DNA of 64,000 nucleotides from an uncultured Paracoccaceae bacterium (GTDB lineage Bacteria > Pseudomonadota > Alphaproteobacteria > Rhodobacterales > Rhodobacteraceae). Where the stretch lies: positions 1 to 64,000 of the forward strand of contig CALDUK010000008.1 of NCBI GenBank assembly GCA_937924905.1, read 5' to 3'. The notes under the pieces are model-generated. The model saw nothing but the letters and a program-made list of their open reading frames with translations. It made no database searches and had not been told where the DNA came from. Below are positions 27,814 through 37,092 of this stretch, one piece after another. Made by a program: the position numbers and the translations under genes. The number at the start of each line of letters is the position of its first letter. The first letter of the stretch is position 1.

Positions 27814-28389
27814 GTGAGAAATCGGAGCGGCACGAAAGCGTGACAGGTCCAGCAAAGGTCGGCTTCGTCCGCCTACCGGACAAAGCTGCCTATTCGCCGC
27901 CATCAAAGCCACGCTCGCCCAGCACTCAACACCCAGCCCCCATTGCACCAAATCAGATATCAGCGTGAAAAGCGCTGATCCCCATCCATCCCGGCGATGA
28001 CGTCCACAGGCATATTCCCACGCCAGCAATTCCAAACGAACATTCCAGCGCCGGTCATGCCCGACCTGACATCTGGTTGTCCTATGCTCCGGCCCGGGGC
28101 ATCCGGGTCCGGCCATCAATGGGTTTGTGGCCCGTCGATGAAATGAATTCTGCACGAAACAGGTTCAGAAACGGTTCCATCACCGTTCTTTGCCGGGCAG
28201 GTCGGCAACCCCCCGTCCGCCAACACAAAAACACGACCGGTCAAGATCACGAAAACACATCGAACGCTTGAACGGCGGGCGTCTGGGGTCTATACGCCCC
28301 CGGTGGTCACTTGACCGCGACAGAATCAAGAAACGCCGTGTCTGTTCCAGTTCGCTTCAGGGAACATGTCCGGCAGAAAAGGAAGCGAC
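27814..28389. other. Decayed or non-coding sequence between creatinase fragment and rplO
   Basis: No convincing gene is present. Short open frames occur on both strands, but their composition is irregular and none matches a family I know. The last hundred bases form the rplO leader. This stretch and the creatinase fragment together separate rpmD from rplO by about 1.28 kb. Confidence 0.6.
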
Positions 28390-28857
28390 ATGAAACTGAA
28401 TGAACTTCGGGACAATCCCGGTGCCACCAAGAAAGCCAAGCGCGTCGGGCGCGGGCCAGGGTCGGGCACAGGTAAGACCGCAGGACGCGGCATCAAGGGT
28501 CAGAAATCCCGCTCGGGTGTGGCGATCAAAGGGTTCGAAGGCGGTCAGATGCCATTGTACCAACGCTTGCCAAAGCGCGGCTTCAACAAGCCAAACCGCA
28601 AGGCCTATGCTGTTGTAAACCTTGGACTTATCCAGAAATTTATCGACGACGGCAAGCTCAAGGGTGACATCACCGAAGACAGCCTGATCGAAAGCGGTCT
28701 GGTCCGTCGCAAGAAAGATGGCATCCGGGTTCTGGCCAAGGGTGAATTCAAGACCAAAACCAAGATCAGCGTCACGGGTGCCTCGAAAGCGGCCATAGAA
28801 GCCGTCGAAAAAGCCGGTGGTTCCCTGACGGTCACATCCGCGGCAGCAGCCGAGTAA
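28390..28857 (+). CDS. rplO: 50S ribosomal protein L15
   Basis: L15 (155 aa): [38 protein letters not shown] and [18 protein letters not shown] are diagnostic. AAAGGAAG before the ATG at 28390 fixes the start. The gene must use its own promoter because a terminator lies upstream of it. Confidence 0.97.
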   Translation: MKLNELRDNPGATKKAKRVGRGPGSGTGKTAGRGIKGQKSRSGVAIKGFEGGQMPLYQRLPKRGFNKPNRKAYAVVNLGLIQKFIDDGKLKGDITEDSLIESGLVRRKKDGIRVLAKGEFKTKTKISVTGASKAAIEAVEKAGGSLTVTSAAAAE

Positions 28858-28961
28858 CGCCTTGTGAGCGGCGTCCGAGCCGCTTACATAACTTCAAGTT
28901 TTCCAAGCTGCCGCTGACCGGGAAACCGGATGGCGGCATCTCTGCATAAAAGAGGTCGCTC

Positions 28962-30323
28962 ATGGCATCTGCCGCCGAACAAATGGCATCCAACATCAGT
29001 TGGGGCATGCTGGGCAAAGCCACAGAGCTTCGCCAACGCCTTCTCTTCACCCTTGGCCTGTTGATCGTTTATCGCCTTGGCACCTATATCCCGGTGCCCG
29101 GTATCGACGGCGTCGCGCTGCGCGACTTTATGGAACAAGCGGCTAGCGGGATTGGTGGTGTTTTCAATCTCTTCACCGGGGGCGCCTTGGCGCGGATGGG
29201 CATCTTTGCCCTTGGAATCATGCCATATATTTCCGCCTCGATCATCGTTCAGCTTCTGGGGGCCACATGGGGGCCGTTGCAGCAGTTGAAGAAAGAAGGC
29301 GAACAAGGCCGGCGTAAAATCACCCAATACACCCGCTATGGCACGGTGTTTCTGGCGACGGTTCAGGCCTATGGCCTGGCGGTGTCGATGGAAGCCGGCG
29401 ATCTGGTCACAGACCCCGGTTGGTTCTTCCGCATCTCGACCGTGATCACCCTGGTGGGCGGCACGATGTTCTTGATGTGGCTGGGCGAACAGATCACAGC
29501 GCGCGGCGTGGGCAACGGTATTTCGCTGATCATTTACGTGGGCATCGTGGCCGAACTGCCGGGCGCTTTGGGCCAGTTTTTTGAACAAGGCCGGGTCGGC
29601 GCGCTGTCCACCGGGGTTGTGCTGGGCATCATTGCAATGCTGATCGGGACGTTGATCTTCGTGGTCTTCATGGAAAGATCCCTGCGCAAGATCCACATTC
29701 AGTACCCGCGTCGCCAGGTGGGTATGAAAGTCTATGACGGCGGCTCGTCGCACCTGCCGATCAAGGTCAACCCGGCGGGCGTTATCCCGGCAATCTTCGC
29801 GTCATCGCTTTTGCTTTTGCCGACGACGCTTTCAACGTTTTCTACCGGCACAACGACCAACCCGGTGATGAGCTGGATTCTGGCCTATTTCGGGCCGGGT
29901 CAGCCGCTATACCTGTTGTTCTTTGCAGGCATGATCATCTTTTTCACATATTTCTATACGATGAATGTCAGCTTCAAACCGGATGATGTGGCCGACAATC
30001 TGAAGAACCAGAACGGCTTTGTTCCGGGCATCAAGCCGGGCAAGAAAACCGAGGAATATCTGACCTATGTGGTCAATCGCATCCTGGTTCTGGGCGCGTC
30101 CTATCTGGCCCTTGTCTGCATGATCCCGGAAATGATCCGCGGCAATTTGGCCATTACTGCCTATTTCGGCGGCACCTCGATTTTGATTATTGTCAGCGTG
30201 GGCATGGACTTTATCCAGCAAGTCCAGTCTCATTTGCTGGCCCATCAATACGAAGGGCTGATCGAAAAATCCCAGCTGCGGGGCAAACGCCGCGGGAAGG
30301 CCAAAGGGACGGCAAGACGATGA
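28962..30323 (+). CDS. secY: Preprotein translocase subunit SecY
   Basis: SecY (453 aa) forms the protein-conducting channel with SecE and SecG. Ten hydrophobic helices are visible, with the family blocks [38 protein letters not shown] and [19 protein letters not shown] [18 protein letters not shown], and the cytoplasmic loop [17 protein letters not shown]. It overlaps adk as ATGA. Confidence 0.97.
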   Translation: MASAAEQMASNISWGMLGKATELRQRLLFTLGLLIVYRLGTYIPVPGIDGVALRDFMEQAASGIGGVFNLFTGGALARMGIFALGIMPYISASIIVQLLGATWGPLQQLKKEGEQGRRKITQYTRYGTVFLATVQAYGLAVSMEAGDLVTDPGWFFRISTVITLVGGTMFLMWLGEQITARGVGNGISLIIYVGIVAELPGALGQFFEQGRVGALSTGVVLGIIAMLIGTLIFVVFMERSLRKIHIQYPRRQVGMKVYDGGSSHLPIKVNPAGVIPAIFASSLLLLPTTLSTFSTGTTTNPVMSWILAYFGPGQPLYLLFFAGMIIFFTYFYTMNVSFKPDDVADNLKNQNGFVPGIKPGKKTEEYLTYVVNRILVLGASYLALVCMIPEMIRGNLAITAYFGGTSILIIVSVGMDFIQQVQSHLLAHQYEGLIEKSQLRGKRRGKAKGTARR

Positions 30324-30895
30324 ACATTATACTGCTCGGCCCACCGGGGGCCGGGAAGGGGACGCAGGCGCAACTTCTTGTCGAAGAACGCGGCATGGTC
30401 CAGCTTTCCACCGGTGACATGCTGCGTGCGGCACGCACCAGCGGCACCGAGATGGGCAACAAGGTCGCGGCCATTATGGATGCAGGCGAACTTGTCACTG
30501 ACGAGATCGTCATCGGCCTGATCGAAGAACAGCTTCAGGTTAAAGACGGCAACGGGTTTATTTTCGACGGCTTCCCCCGCACGCTGGCACAGGCCGATGC
30601 GTTGGGTGATTTGCTGACTGCAAATGGTCAGGGCCTGAATGCTGTGATCGAGATGAAAGTGAATGACGACGTGCTGGTCGAACGTATCTTGGGCCGGGCC
30701 GAAGATGCGCGCAAAGCCGGGGAAAAGGTGCGGGCGGATGACAATGAGGAAAGCCTAAAAATCCGCCTGATGGAATACTACAAAAAGACATCACCCTTGC
30801 TTGGCTATTACTATCATGCGGGCGATCTGAAGGCGGTCAACGGGCTTGGCACCATCGACGAAGTAAAGGTCGAGATTGCCGCGATTTTGGGCTGA
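30320..30895 (+). CDS. adk: Adenylate kinase (short-lid type)
   Basis: Adenylate kinase interconverts ATP, ADP and AMP. The 191-residue protein has the P-loop GPPGAGKGT (7-15), [16 protein letters not shown] and the lid. The lid is the short version ([17 protein letters not shown]), without the zinc-binding segment of long forms. The start overlaps the secY stop, so translation is coupled. Confidence 0.96.
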   Translation: MNIILLGPPGAGKGTQAQLLVEERGMVQLSTGDMLRAARTSGTEMGNKVAAIMDAGELVTDEIVIGLIEEQLQVKDGNGFIFDGFPRTLAQADALGDLLTANGQGLNAVIEMKVNDDVLVERILGRAEDARKAGEKVRADDNEESLKIRLMEYYKKTSPLLGYYYHAGDLKAVNGLGTIDEVKVEIAAILG

Positions 30896-31146
30896 GCGCA
30901 CCTGCGGATCGGCGCTGGTTTCTGCAAATTCAGAACCATAAACGCCCAAGCGTCATCAAGGCCACTTTCGGGCTTGCGATGCGGGCGCCGTTTCTGGTTT
31001 CGCGGCCTTGACGGCCCGAGGATTAAGACATACTTACCGCCATCTCTGACGAGAATCATTGTGAAGCCCGACGGCAGAAAAGCCTCGGGCTTACGTTGTG
31101 AAAACAGGTTCCGGGATTACGGAACCGCAACGAAAGGACAAGATAC
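30896..31146 (+). other. Structured leader upstream of rpsM
   Basis: No gene is present. Three stems are visible: TCAAGGCC (30956) with GGCCTTGA (31004); GCCCGAGG (31014) with CCTCGGGC (31083); and GGTTCCG (31107) with CGGAACC (31120), just before the rpsM ribosome-binding site. They may be a leader involved in control of the alpha operon, or terminator and processing hairpins after adk. Confidence 0.45.
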
Positions 31147-31515
31147 GTGGCACGTATTGCTGGCGTGAACATTCCTACGGGAAAGCGTGTTCCCATCGCC
31201 CTGACCTACATCACCGGTATCGGCCATACATCGGCCAAGGCCATCTGCGAAGCCGTCAAGATCGACGAATCCCGCCGTGTGAACGAGCTTTCGGATGCCG
31301 AGGTTCTGGCGATCCGCGAACATATTGATGCGAACTTCAGCGTCGAAGGTGACCTGCGCCGTGAAGTGCAGATGAACATCAAGCGTCTGATGGACCTTGG
31401 CTGCTATCGCGGTCTGCGCCATCGCCGCAATCTCCCTGTGCGCGGTCAGCGCACGCACACGAATGCGCGCACGCGCAAAGGCCCGGCGAAAGCAATCGCT
31501 GGCAAAAAGAAGTAG
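31147..31515 (+). CDS. rpsM: 30S ribosomal protein S13
   Basis: S13 (122 aa): [30 protein letters not shown] and the C-terminal [24 protein letters not shown] are diagnostic. The start codon is GTG, unusual for a highly expressed ribosomal gene. AAAGGA lies about eight bases upstream. Confidence 0.97.
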   Translation: MARIAGVNIPTGKRVPIALTYITGIGHTSAKAICEAVKIDESRRVNELSDAEVLAIREHIDANFSVEGDLRREVQMNIKRLMDLGCYRGLRHRRNLPVRGQRTHTNARTRKGPAKAIAGKKK

Positions 31516-31527
31516 GGGGGCTGAGCA

Positions 31528-31914
31528 ATGGCACGTGATCGTCGCGTCAAAAAGAAGGCTTCAAAGAACATCGCATCTGGTGTTGCGCATGTGAATTCGA
31601 CCTTCAACAACACGAAAATCCTGATTTCGGATGTGCAGGGCAACGCAATTGCCTGGTCGTCCGCTGGCACCATGGGCTTTAAAGGCTCGCGGAAATCGAC
31701 GCCTTATGCGGCGCAGATGGCTGCAGAAGATGCCGGCAAGAAGGCCCAGGAACATGGCGTCCGCACATTGGAAGTCGAAGTTCAAGGTCCGGGTTCGGGC
31801 CGGGAATCGGCGCTTCGCGCGCTGGCCGCAGCTGGGTTCAACATCACATCGATCCGTGATGTGACGCCAATTGCGCATAATGGGTGCCGCCCGCCAAAGC
31901 GGCGCCGCGTCTAA
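31528..31914 (+). CDS. rpsK: 30S ribosomal protein S11
   Basis: S11 (128 aa), a platform protein: [18 protein letters not shown] and [23 protein letters not shown] are diagnostic. It lies 12 bases after rpsM, with GGGGG before the ATG. Confidence 0.97.
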   Translation: MARDRRVKKKASKNIASGVAHVNSTFNNTKILISDVQGNAIAWSSAGTMGFKGSRKSTPYAAQMAAEDAGKKAQEHGVRTLEVEVQGPGSGRESALRALAAAGFNITSIRDVTPIAHNGCRPPKRRRV

Positions 31915-31920
31915 TTCAGC

Positions 31921-31941
31921 CGGGGCGGATTTTCCGCCCCG
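31921..31941 (+). other. Hairpin between rpsK and rpoA
   Basis: CGGGGCGGA, a TTTT loop and CCGCCCCG form a strong stem-loop without a following T-run. It is more likely a pause, processing or stability element than a terminator, because rpoA and rplQ follow. Confidence 0.55.
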
Positions 31942-32002
31942 ACCTCGGGAGTGTCAGGGCCTGGATCGTGGGCGCGCGACACAAGCATTGAGGAGACTAT
32001 CC

Positions 32003-33019
32003 ATGATCCATAAGAATTGGCAGGAATTGATCAAGCCCACACAGCTTGAGGTAAAGCCGGGCAATGACCCCGCGCGTCAGGCGACTGTTATCGCCGAACC
32101 GCTGGAGCGTGGCTTTGGTCTGACACTGGGCAACGCGCTGCGTCGCGTGCTGATGTCGTCGCTGCAAGGCGCGGCCATCACCAGTGTGCAGATTGACAAT
32201 GTGCTGCACGAATTTTCGTCGGTCGCAGGCGTCCGCGAGGACGTGACCGATATCGTGCTGAACCTGAAAGGCGTCGCCATCCGCATGGATGTCGAAGGCC
32301 CCAAGCGTCTTTCGATCAGTGTCAAAGGCCCGCAGGTTGTGACCGCCGGTGACATTGGCGAAACCGCTGGCATCGAGGTTCTGAACAAAGAACACGTGAT
32401 CTGCCACCTTGATGACGGGGCTGATCTGTTCATGGAACTGACGGTCAACACCGGCAAAGGCTATGTGGCGGCCGACAAGAACCGCCCCGAAGACGCGCCG
32501 ATTGGTCTGGTGCCTGTCGATGCGATCTATTCGCCGGTCAAGAAGGTCAGCTATGACGTTCAGCCAACCCGCGAAGGTCAGGTTCTGGATTACGACAAGC
32601 TGACGCTGAAGCTGGAAACCGACGGGTCGGTGTCGCCAGACGATGCCGTGGCGCTGGCTGCACGCATTGTGCAGGATCAGCTGTCGATCTTCGTCAACTT
32701 TGACGAGCCGGAAGCGGCACGCGCACAGGACGACGACGACGGGCTGGAGTTTAACCCGCTTCTTCTGAAGAAGGTCGACGAGCTGGAGCTTTCGGTGCGT
32801 TCGGCAAACTGCCTGAAGAACGACAACATCGTTTATATCGGCGATCTTATCCAGAAGACCGAAGCCGAGATGCTGCGGACGCCGAATTTCGGTCGCAAGT
32901 CGCTGAACGAGATCAAGGAAGTTCTGTCTGGCATGGGCTTGCACCTTGGCATGGATGTCGAGGAATGGCCGCCAGAGAATATCGAAGACCTGGCCAAGAA
33001 GTTCGAAGATCAGTTCTAA
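32003..33019 (+). CDS. rpoA: DNA-directed RNA polymerase subunit alpha
   Basis: The alpha subunit (338 aa) nucleates polymerase assembly and contacts UP elements and activators. The NTD shows [32 protein letters not shown]; the CTD shows [49 protein letters not shown]. The ATG at 32003 is preceded by GAGGAGA and gives the usual [16 protein letters not shown] start. Confidence 0.97.
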   Translation: MIHKNWQELIKPTQLEVKPGNDPARQATVIAEPLERGFGLTLGNALRRVLMSSLQGAAITSVQIDNVLHEFSSVAGVREDVTDIVLNLKGVAIRMDVEGPKRLSISVKGPQVVTAGDIGETAGIEVLNKEHVICHLDDGADLFMELTVNTGKGYVAADKNRPEDAPIGLVPVDAIYSPVKKVSYDVQPTREGQVLDYDKLTLKLETDGSVSPDDAVALAARIVQDQLSIFVNFDEPEAARAQDDDDGLEFNPLLLKKVDELELSVRSANCLKNDNIVYIGDLIQKTEAEMLRTPNFGRKSLNEIKEVLSGMGLHLGMDVEEWPPENIEDLAKKFEDQF

Positions 33020-33122
33020 GAGACAAATGCCCGGGCAAGCCGGGGAATACTGGGCAAACGCCCCAAGGTGAGCGGGGGGCACGCATCCCCCGCCTGACAA
33101 AGCATAAAGAAGGATTGAAACC

Positions 33123-33548
33123 ATGCGTCACGCTCGCGGCTATCGCCGCCTGAACCGTACTCACGAGCACCGCAAGGCGCTGTTTGCCAATATGGCGGGC
33201 TCGTTGATTGAACATGAACAAATCAAGACAACCCTGCCCAAGGCGAAAGAGCTGAAGCGGGTGATGGACAAGCTGATCACGCTTGGCAAAAAGGGCGATC
33301 TGCATGCACGTCGTCTGGCGGCTTCGCGTTTGAAGCAGGACCAATATGTCGCCAAGCTGTTCGACGTGCTTGGCCCACGGTATGCCGAACGCGCAGGCGG
33401 GTATACGCGCGTTCTAAAAGCTGGCTTTCGTTACGGTGACATGGCGCCTATGGCGATCATCGAGCTGGTCGATCGTGACCCAGATGCCAAAGGCGCATCT
33501 GACCGGGCGCGCGTCGCCGAAGAAGAAGCGGCAGACGCCGAAGAATAA
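33123..33548 (+). CDS. rplQ: 50S ribosomal protein L17
   Basis: L17 (141 aa): [45 protein letters not shown] is diagnostic. A GC hairpin (GCGGGGG/CCCCCGC, 33072-33093) lies in the 100-base spacer after rpoA. It is the last gene of the ribosomal block. Confidence 0.97.
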   Translation: MRHARGYRRLNRTHEHRKALFANMAGSLIEHEQIKTTLPKAKELKRVMDKLITLGKKGDLHARRLAASRLKQDQYVAKLFDVLGPRYAERAGGYTRVLKAGFRYGDMAPMAIIELVDRDPDAKGASDRARVAEEEAADAEE

Positions 33549-33568
33549 CGTCCCCGTCAGGACGAAAG

Positions 33569-33600
33569 AGAAAGGCCGCCACTTGGGCGGCCTTTCTTTT
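33569..33600 (+). terminator. Rho-independent terminator after rplQ
   Basis: AGAAAGGCCGCC, loop ACTTG and GGCGGCCTTTCT followed by TTT, 20 bases after the rplQ stop. Confidence 0.9.
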
Positions 33601-33842
33601 ATGTCGGCAAGGCGCCGCGTCTGTAGAGAATCGATAAGCTGTGCAAGATGCCGTCTTCCACCGATTGGCCGCTGCCATTTCGGCGGCTGCTGACCTTTAG
33701 GAAGTCAAAAAGCATTTTGTTTTCAGTGCTTCCCAGCTGATCCACACACTGTTTGGAATCACAACGTAAGTTATCCATTTTTTAACCTTCGTGTAGAATT
33801 CCCCCAACAATATGCAATTTAAGGTTGACTGTCGGCGGCGCA
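33601..33842. other. Intergenic region upstream of luxR
   Basis: I see no gene here. The stretch is AT-richer than the ribosomal genes before it. Nothing beyond the candidate lux box that follows (33843-33862) was recognised. Confidence 0.5.
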
Positions 33843-33862
33843 ACTTGTCTAAAAGGACAGGT
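33843..33862 (+). promoter_or_regulatory. Candidate lux box upstream of luxR
   Basis: ACTTGTCTAAAAGGACAGGT is an imperfect 20-bp dyad (AC-TGTC...GACA-GT) resembling LuxR-type binding sites, 71 bp before the luxR start. Six of the eight outer positions are symmetrical. Autoregulation by the adjacent LuxR is an inference. Confidence 0.4.
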
Positions 33863-33932
33863 AGCGACGTGTTATGTTGCGAATGGCGACGTGCCAAAAG
33901 CGTGGGACACACCCGTGTCGGAGAACAGTGTC

Positions 33933-34604
33933 ATGTGGAGAGATAACGAACCGTATCAGAACCTCACTCGGGACCGAGGTCGCGACGGTGCCCGCGAAGA
34001 CAATCCGTCTTTGAAGGCAAATCTTGACGCACTTTCCGCACTTTCCCCCGCTGGCTTTTCTGCCGGTTTGCACATCCGCTTTGCTTCCCCTTTGATTTAT
34101 GTCCGTACCTACAACGCGGCATGGACCAAAGTGTACGACGAGAATGCGTATGCGCTTCGGGACCCCTTGGTTTTTTGGGGACTGGGAGTGAAGGGACATA
34201 CGCGCTGGAGCGCCATCAGGCTTCCAGATCCTTTCAATATTCTCGGTCAGGCCCGTAGTTTCGGGCTGCCTTTTGGGGCTGTAGTTTCATGCGGACCGAT
34301 CAATTCGCGAAGCATCGTTGGAATGGCGCATAACACGCGCGAATTCACGGATGAAGAAATCGGACAGGCGACGAAGATTGTGCATAATCTTCATCTGGCT
34401 GCCGAGCCCCCGACCGAGTTAACGCCAGCACAAGTTGAGGCTTTGCGTCTGCTGGCTGACGGGGACCGGCATGCTGCCGCAGCTGCTAAACTTGGCATTT
34501 CGGAAAGTGCATTCAAAGCGCGCCTTCAATCCGCCCGGGTTCGATTGGGTGCAAGGACAACTGCACAAGCTCTAAAAAAGGCCCGGGAATACCAGCTCAT
34601 TTAA
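33933..34604 (+). CDS. luxR: LuxR-family autoinducer-binding transcriptional regulator
   Basis: A 223-residue quorum-sensing regulator. The N-terminal domain has the acyl-homoserine-lactone pocket signature YNAAWTKVYDENAYALRDPLVFWGL (W64, Y68, D77, P78, W82) and G115. The C-terminal helix-turn-helix (LTPAQVEALRLLADGDRHAAAAAKLGISESAFKARLQSARVRLGA) is a divergent LuxR type. The ATG at 33933 follows GGAG at about ten bases. luxI begins 56 bases downstream, so the two form one signalling unit. Confidence 0.92.
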   Translation: MWRDNEPYQNLTRDRGRDGAREDNPSLKANLDALSALSPAGFSAGLHIRFASPLIYVRTYNAAWTKVYDENAYALRDPLVFWGLGVKGHTRWSAIRLPDPFNILGQARSFGLPFGAVVSCGPINSRSIVGMAHNTREFTDEEIGQATKIVHNLHLAAEPPTELTPAQVEALRLLADGDRHAAAAAKLGISESAFKARLQSARVRLGARTTAQALKKAREYQLI

Positions 34605-34660
34605 CGGCCCTGCCGCCTCCTTCTCACTGAGTTTTTTCAACCCAGACCGGAGGCTGTACT

Positions 34661-35251
34661 ATGCAAGTGACCACTCTTTCGTTCGAGAATCTACACAACC
34701 ATGGCGAGTTATTTGCCAATATGCTTCGCGCGCGTCACAAGACGTTTATCCAGCGCAATCATTGGGAATTGCCCGAAGCAAATGGCATGGAGTTTGATCA
34801 ATACGACACCCCGGCCAGTCGCTGGGTTGCCGTCCACGAATTTGGCCAGGTCTTGGCCGGTGTGCGTTTGACGCCCACAACGGCGCGCTGCGGGATCTAT
34901 TCTTATATGATCCGCGACGCGCAATTAGGGCTGCTGGACAGCATTCCCGGCGACCTGTTGTACAATGAAGCCCCCGTTGCGTCCCACATTTGGGAATCCA
35001 GCCGGGTCTTTGTTTCGGACAGTGTTCCGGCCAAACTGCGCTTGCGGGTGCAATGTTCGCTGATTGACGAAATGGTGCGGTCGGCCCGCGATCTTGGCGC
35101 AACGTCCTTGATCGGGATTGTTCCCGAACACAGCCCGCGCCTTGCGCGGCGGACAGGGATCGATTGCCAGCCTGCCGGGCCGGTGATCGAAACCGACGAC
35201 GGCGACCGCAGCGTTTGTGTGAACATCGCCTTGGCAACCAAGCTGCACTAG
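34661..35251 (+). CDS. luxI: Acyl-homoserine-lactone synthase (LuxI family)
   Basis: LuxI enzymes make AHL signals from SAM and acyl-ACP. The 196-residue protein has all the conserved family residues: R25, F29, W35, D46, D49, R69, E112 and R115. The acyl specificity cannot be read from sequence alone. GGAGG eight bases before the ATG is a strong ribosome-binding site. The gene lies directly after luxR on the same strand and is followed by a GC hairpin. Confidence 0.94.
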   Translation: MQVTTLSFENLHNHGELFANMLRARHKTFIQRNHWELPEANGMEFDQYDTPASRWVAVHEFGQVLAGVRLTPTTARCGIYSYMIRDAQLGLLDSIPGDLLYNEAPVASHIWESSRVFVSDSVPAKLRLRVQCSLIDEMVRSARDLGATSLIGIVPEHSPRLARRTGIDCQPAGPVIETDDGDRSVCVNIALATKLH

Positions 35252-35269
35252 GCATACCTGTCGCAGCAC

Positions 35270-35293
35270 CCCGGGGGCGGACCTGCCCCCGGG
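35270..35293 (+). terminator. GC hairpin after luxI
   Basis: CCCGGGGGC, a six-base loop and GCCCCCGGG form a very stable stem 19 bases after luxI. There is no T-run, so it may be a weak or Rho-assisted terminator. Confidence 0.5.
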
Positions 35294-35351
35294 ACACGAC
35301 CCCGATAAGAAAGCGCTTCCGATTTTCTGTTCTGCACCCTAGCTAACAGGG

Positions 35352-36659
35352 ATGGCGGACTTGTTTGATCAGGAAGGTGAGGCCGAAAGCCTTGCGGCGC
35401 GACCGCTGGCTGATCGGTTGCGACCGCAATCATTGGATGATGTCATTGGGCAGGACAGCGTGCTTGGCCCCGATGGCCCCTTGGGCGCGATGCTGGCGGC
35501 CGGAAGTTTGGGATCCCTTATCCTTTGGGGACCACCAGGCGTTGGCAAGACGACCATTGCGCGCCTGTTGGCGGATGCGACCGACCGGCATTTCGTTCAG
35601 ATCAGCGCGATTTTTTCCGGCGTCGCCGAATTGCGCAAGGTTTTCGACACGGCGAAGCTGCGTCTGAAAAGCGGGCAGGGGACGCTGTTGTTTGTGGATG
35701 AAATCCACCGGTTCAACAAAGCCCAGCAGGATGGGTTTCTGCCGCATATGGAAGACGGCACGATCCTTTTGGTGGGGGCCACCACCGAAAACCCGTCCTT
35801 TGAACTGAATGCCGCCTTGCTGTCGCGCGCGCAGGTCGCTGTTTTGCAACGGCTTGGGCCGGTCGAGCTGGAGTTGTTGGTGCAGCGCGCCGAAAAAGAA
35901 CTGGACCGTGCGTTGCCGCTGGATGGCGGTGCGCGCGATGCCTTGATCGACATGTGCGACGGCGACGGGCGGGCGTTGTTGAACCTGGTCGAACAGGTGA
36001 TGGCGTGGCGTCTGGACGGCAAACTGGACCGGGACGCTTTGTCAGCACGTTTGGCGCGCCGTGCTTCGCAATACGACAAGTCGGGGGATGCGCATTACAA
36101 TTTGATCTCCGCCTTGCACAAGTCCGTGCGTGGGTCTGACCCGGATGCGGCGCTGTATTGGTTTGCCCGGATGCTGGAAGGCGGCGAAGACCCGCGATTT
36201 CTGGCACGCCGGCTGACACGGATGAGCGTCGAGGATATTGGCCTGGCTGAACCGCAGGCGCAGGCGGTGTGTTTGCAAGCCTGGGAAACCTACGAACGTC
36301 TGGGCAGCCCCGAAGGCGAACTGGCCCTGGCGCAAGCGGTGACCTATCTGGCCTTGGCGCCCAAGTCGAACGCAGGCTACGTGGCCTATAAGGCCGCCCG
36401 CAACGCCGCCCGCGAAACCGGGTCTGAACCGCCGCCAAAGCACATTTTGAACGCGCCGACCCGTCTGATGAAAGATCAGGGCTACGGCGATGGATATGCC
36501 TATGACCATGACGCGGAAGACGGGTTTTCAGGGCAGAATTACTTTCCCGACACGATGGAACGCCCGATCTATTTTCAACCGGTCGAACGCGGTTTTGAGC
36601 GCGAGTTGAAAAAGCGGCTGGAGTATTTCTCCAAGCTGCGGGCCAAGCGCGACGGGTGA
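35352..36659 (+). CDS. rarA: Replication-associated recombination protein A (RarA/MgsA)
   Basis: An AAA+ ATPase of the RarA/WRNIP1 family acting at stalled replication forks with SSB. The 435-residue protein shows Walker A GPPGVGKTT (about 60-68), Walker B LLFVDEIHRFNK, sensor 1 GATTENPSFE, an arginine-finger block (ALLSRAQ) and the tetramerisation C-terminus (HILNAPTRLMKDQGYGDGYAYDHD). It is followed closely by crcB. Confidence 0.95.
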   Translation: MADLFDQEGEAESLAARPLADRLRPQSLDDVIGQDSVLGPDGPLGAMLAAGSLGSLILWGPPGVGKTTIARLLADATDRHFVQISAIFSGVAELRKVFDTAKLRLKSGQGTLLFVDEIHRFNKAQQDGFLPHMEDGTILLVGATTENPSFELNAALLSRAQVAVLQRLGPVELELLVQRAEKELDRALPLDGGARDALIDMCDGDGRALLNLVEQVMAWRLDGKLDRDALSARLARRASQYDKSGDAHYNLISALHKSVRGSDPDAALYWFARMLEGGEDPRFLARRLTRMSVEDIGLAEPQAQAVCLQAWETYERLGSPEGELALAQAVTYLALAPKSNAGYVAYKAARNAARETGSEPPPKHILNAPTRLMKDQGYGDGYAYDHDAEDGFSGQNYFPDTMERPIYFQPVERGFERELKKRLEYFSKLRAKRDG

Positions 36660-36711
36660 CACGGCTATAGATCAGTTGACATCGCCCGGGCTGCGCGACA
36701 GACCGGCGCGC

Positions 36712-37092
36712 ATGTTTGGGACGCTTTTGACTGTGGCTGCCGGTGGCGCGATTGGTGCCTCGCTTCGGTATTTGACCGGGGTGATGGTGGTGCGTCTGTT
36801 GGGGCAGACCGGGTTTCCGGTGGCGATTATTTTGGTGAATGTTCTTGGGTCTTTCCTGATGGGTGTCTTTGTGGTTCTGGCGGCACAGCGGGGGCTGACC
36901 TATTTGTCGCCTTTGGTGATGACCGGGGTGTTGGGTGGGTTCACCACGTTTTCGGCGTTCTCGCTGGAGGCAGTCAGCCTGTATGAACGCGGCGATGCGG
37001 GCCAGGCGGTGCTGTACGTCTGTTTGTCTGTCGCTCTGTCGATCCTTGGGTTGGTTGCCGGATTGGCTGTGGCACGGGGGGTGCTGACATGA
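36712..37092 (+). CDS. crcB: Fluoride exporter CrcB/Fluc
   Basis: A 126-residue dual-topology membrane protein that exports fluoride. Four hydrophobic helices are visible, with the family motifs GGAIGASLRY, NVLGSFLMG and GGFTTFSAFSLE. The ATG at 36712 gives the usual length; an in-frame TTG at 36676 would add a non-conserved segment. It overlaps rluC as ATGA. No fluoride riboswitch is seen upstream, and the gene appears embedded in an operon. Confidence 0.93.
   Translation: MFGTLLTVAAGGAIGASLRYLTGVMVVRLLGQTGFPVAIILVNVLGSFLMGVFVVLAAQRGLTYLSPLVMTGVLGGFTTFSAFSLEAVSLYERGDAGQAVLYVCLSVALSILGLVAGLAVARGVLT

Noticed and set aside
31997..33124. 375-codon minus-strand frame opposite rpoA
   Set aside because: Antisense shadow of a highly conserved gene.
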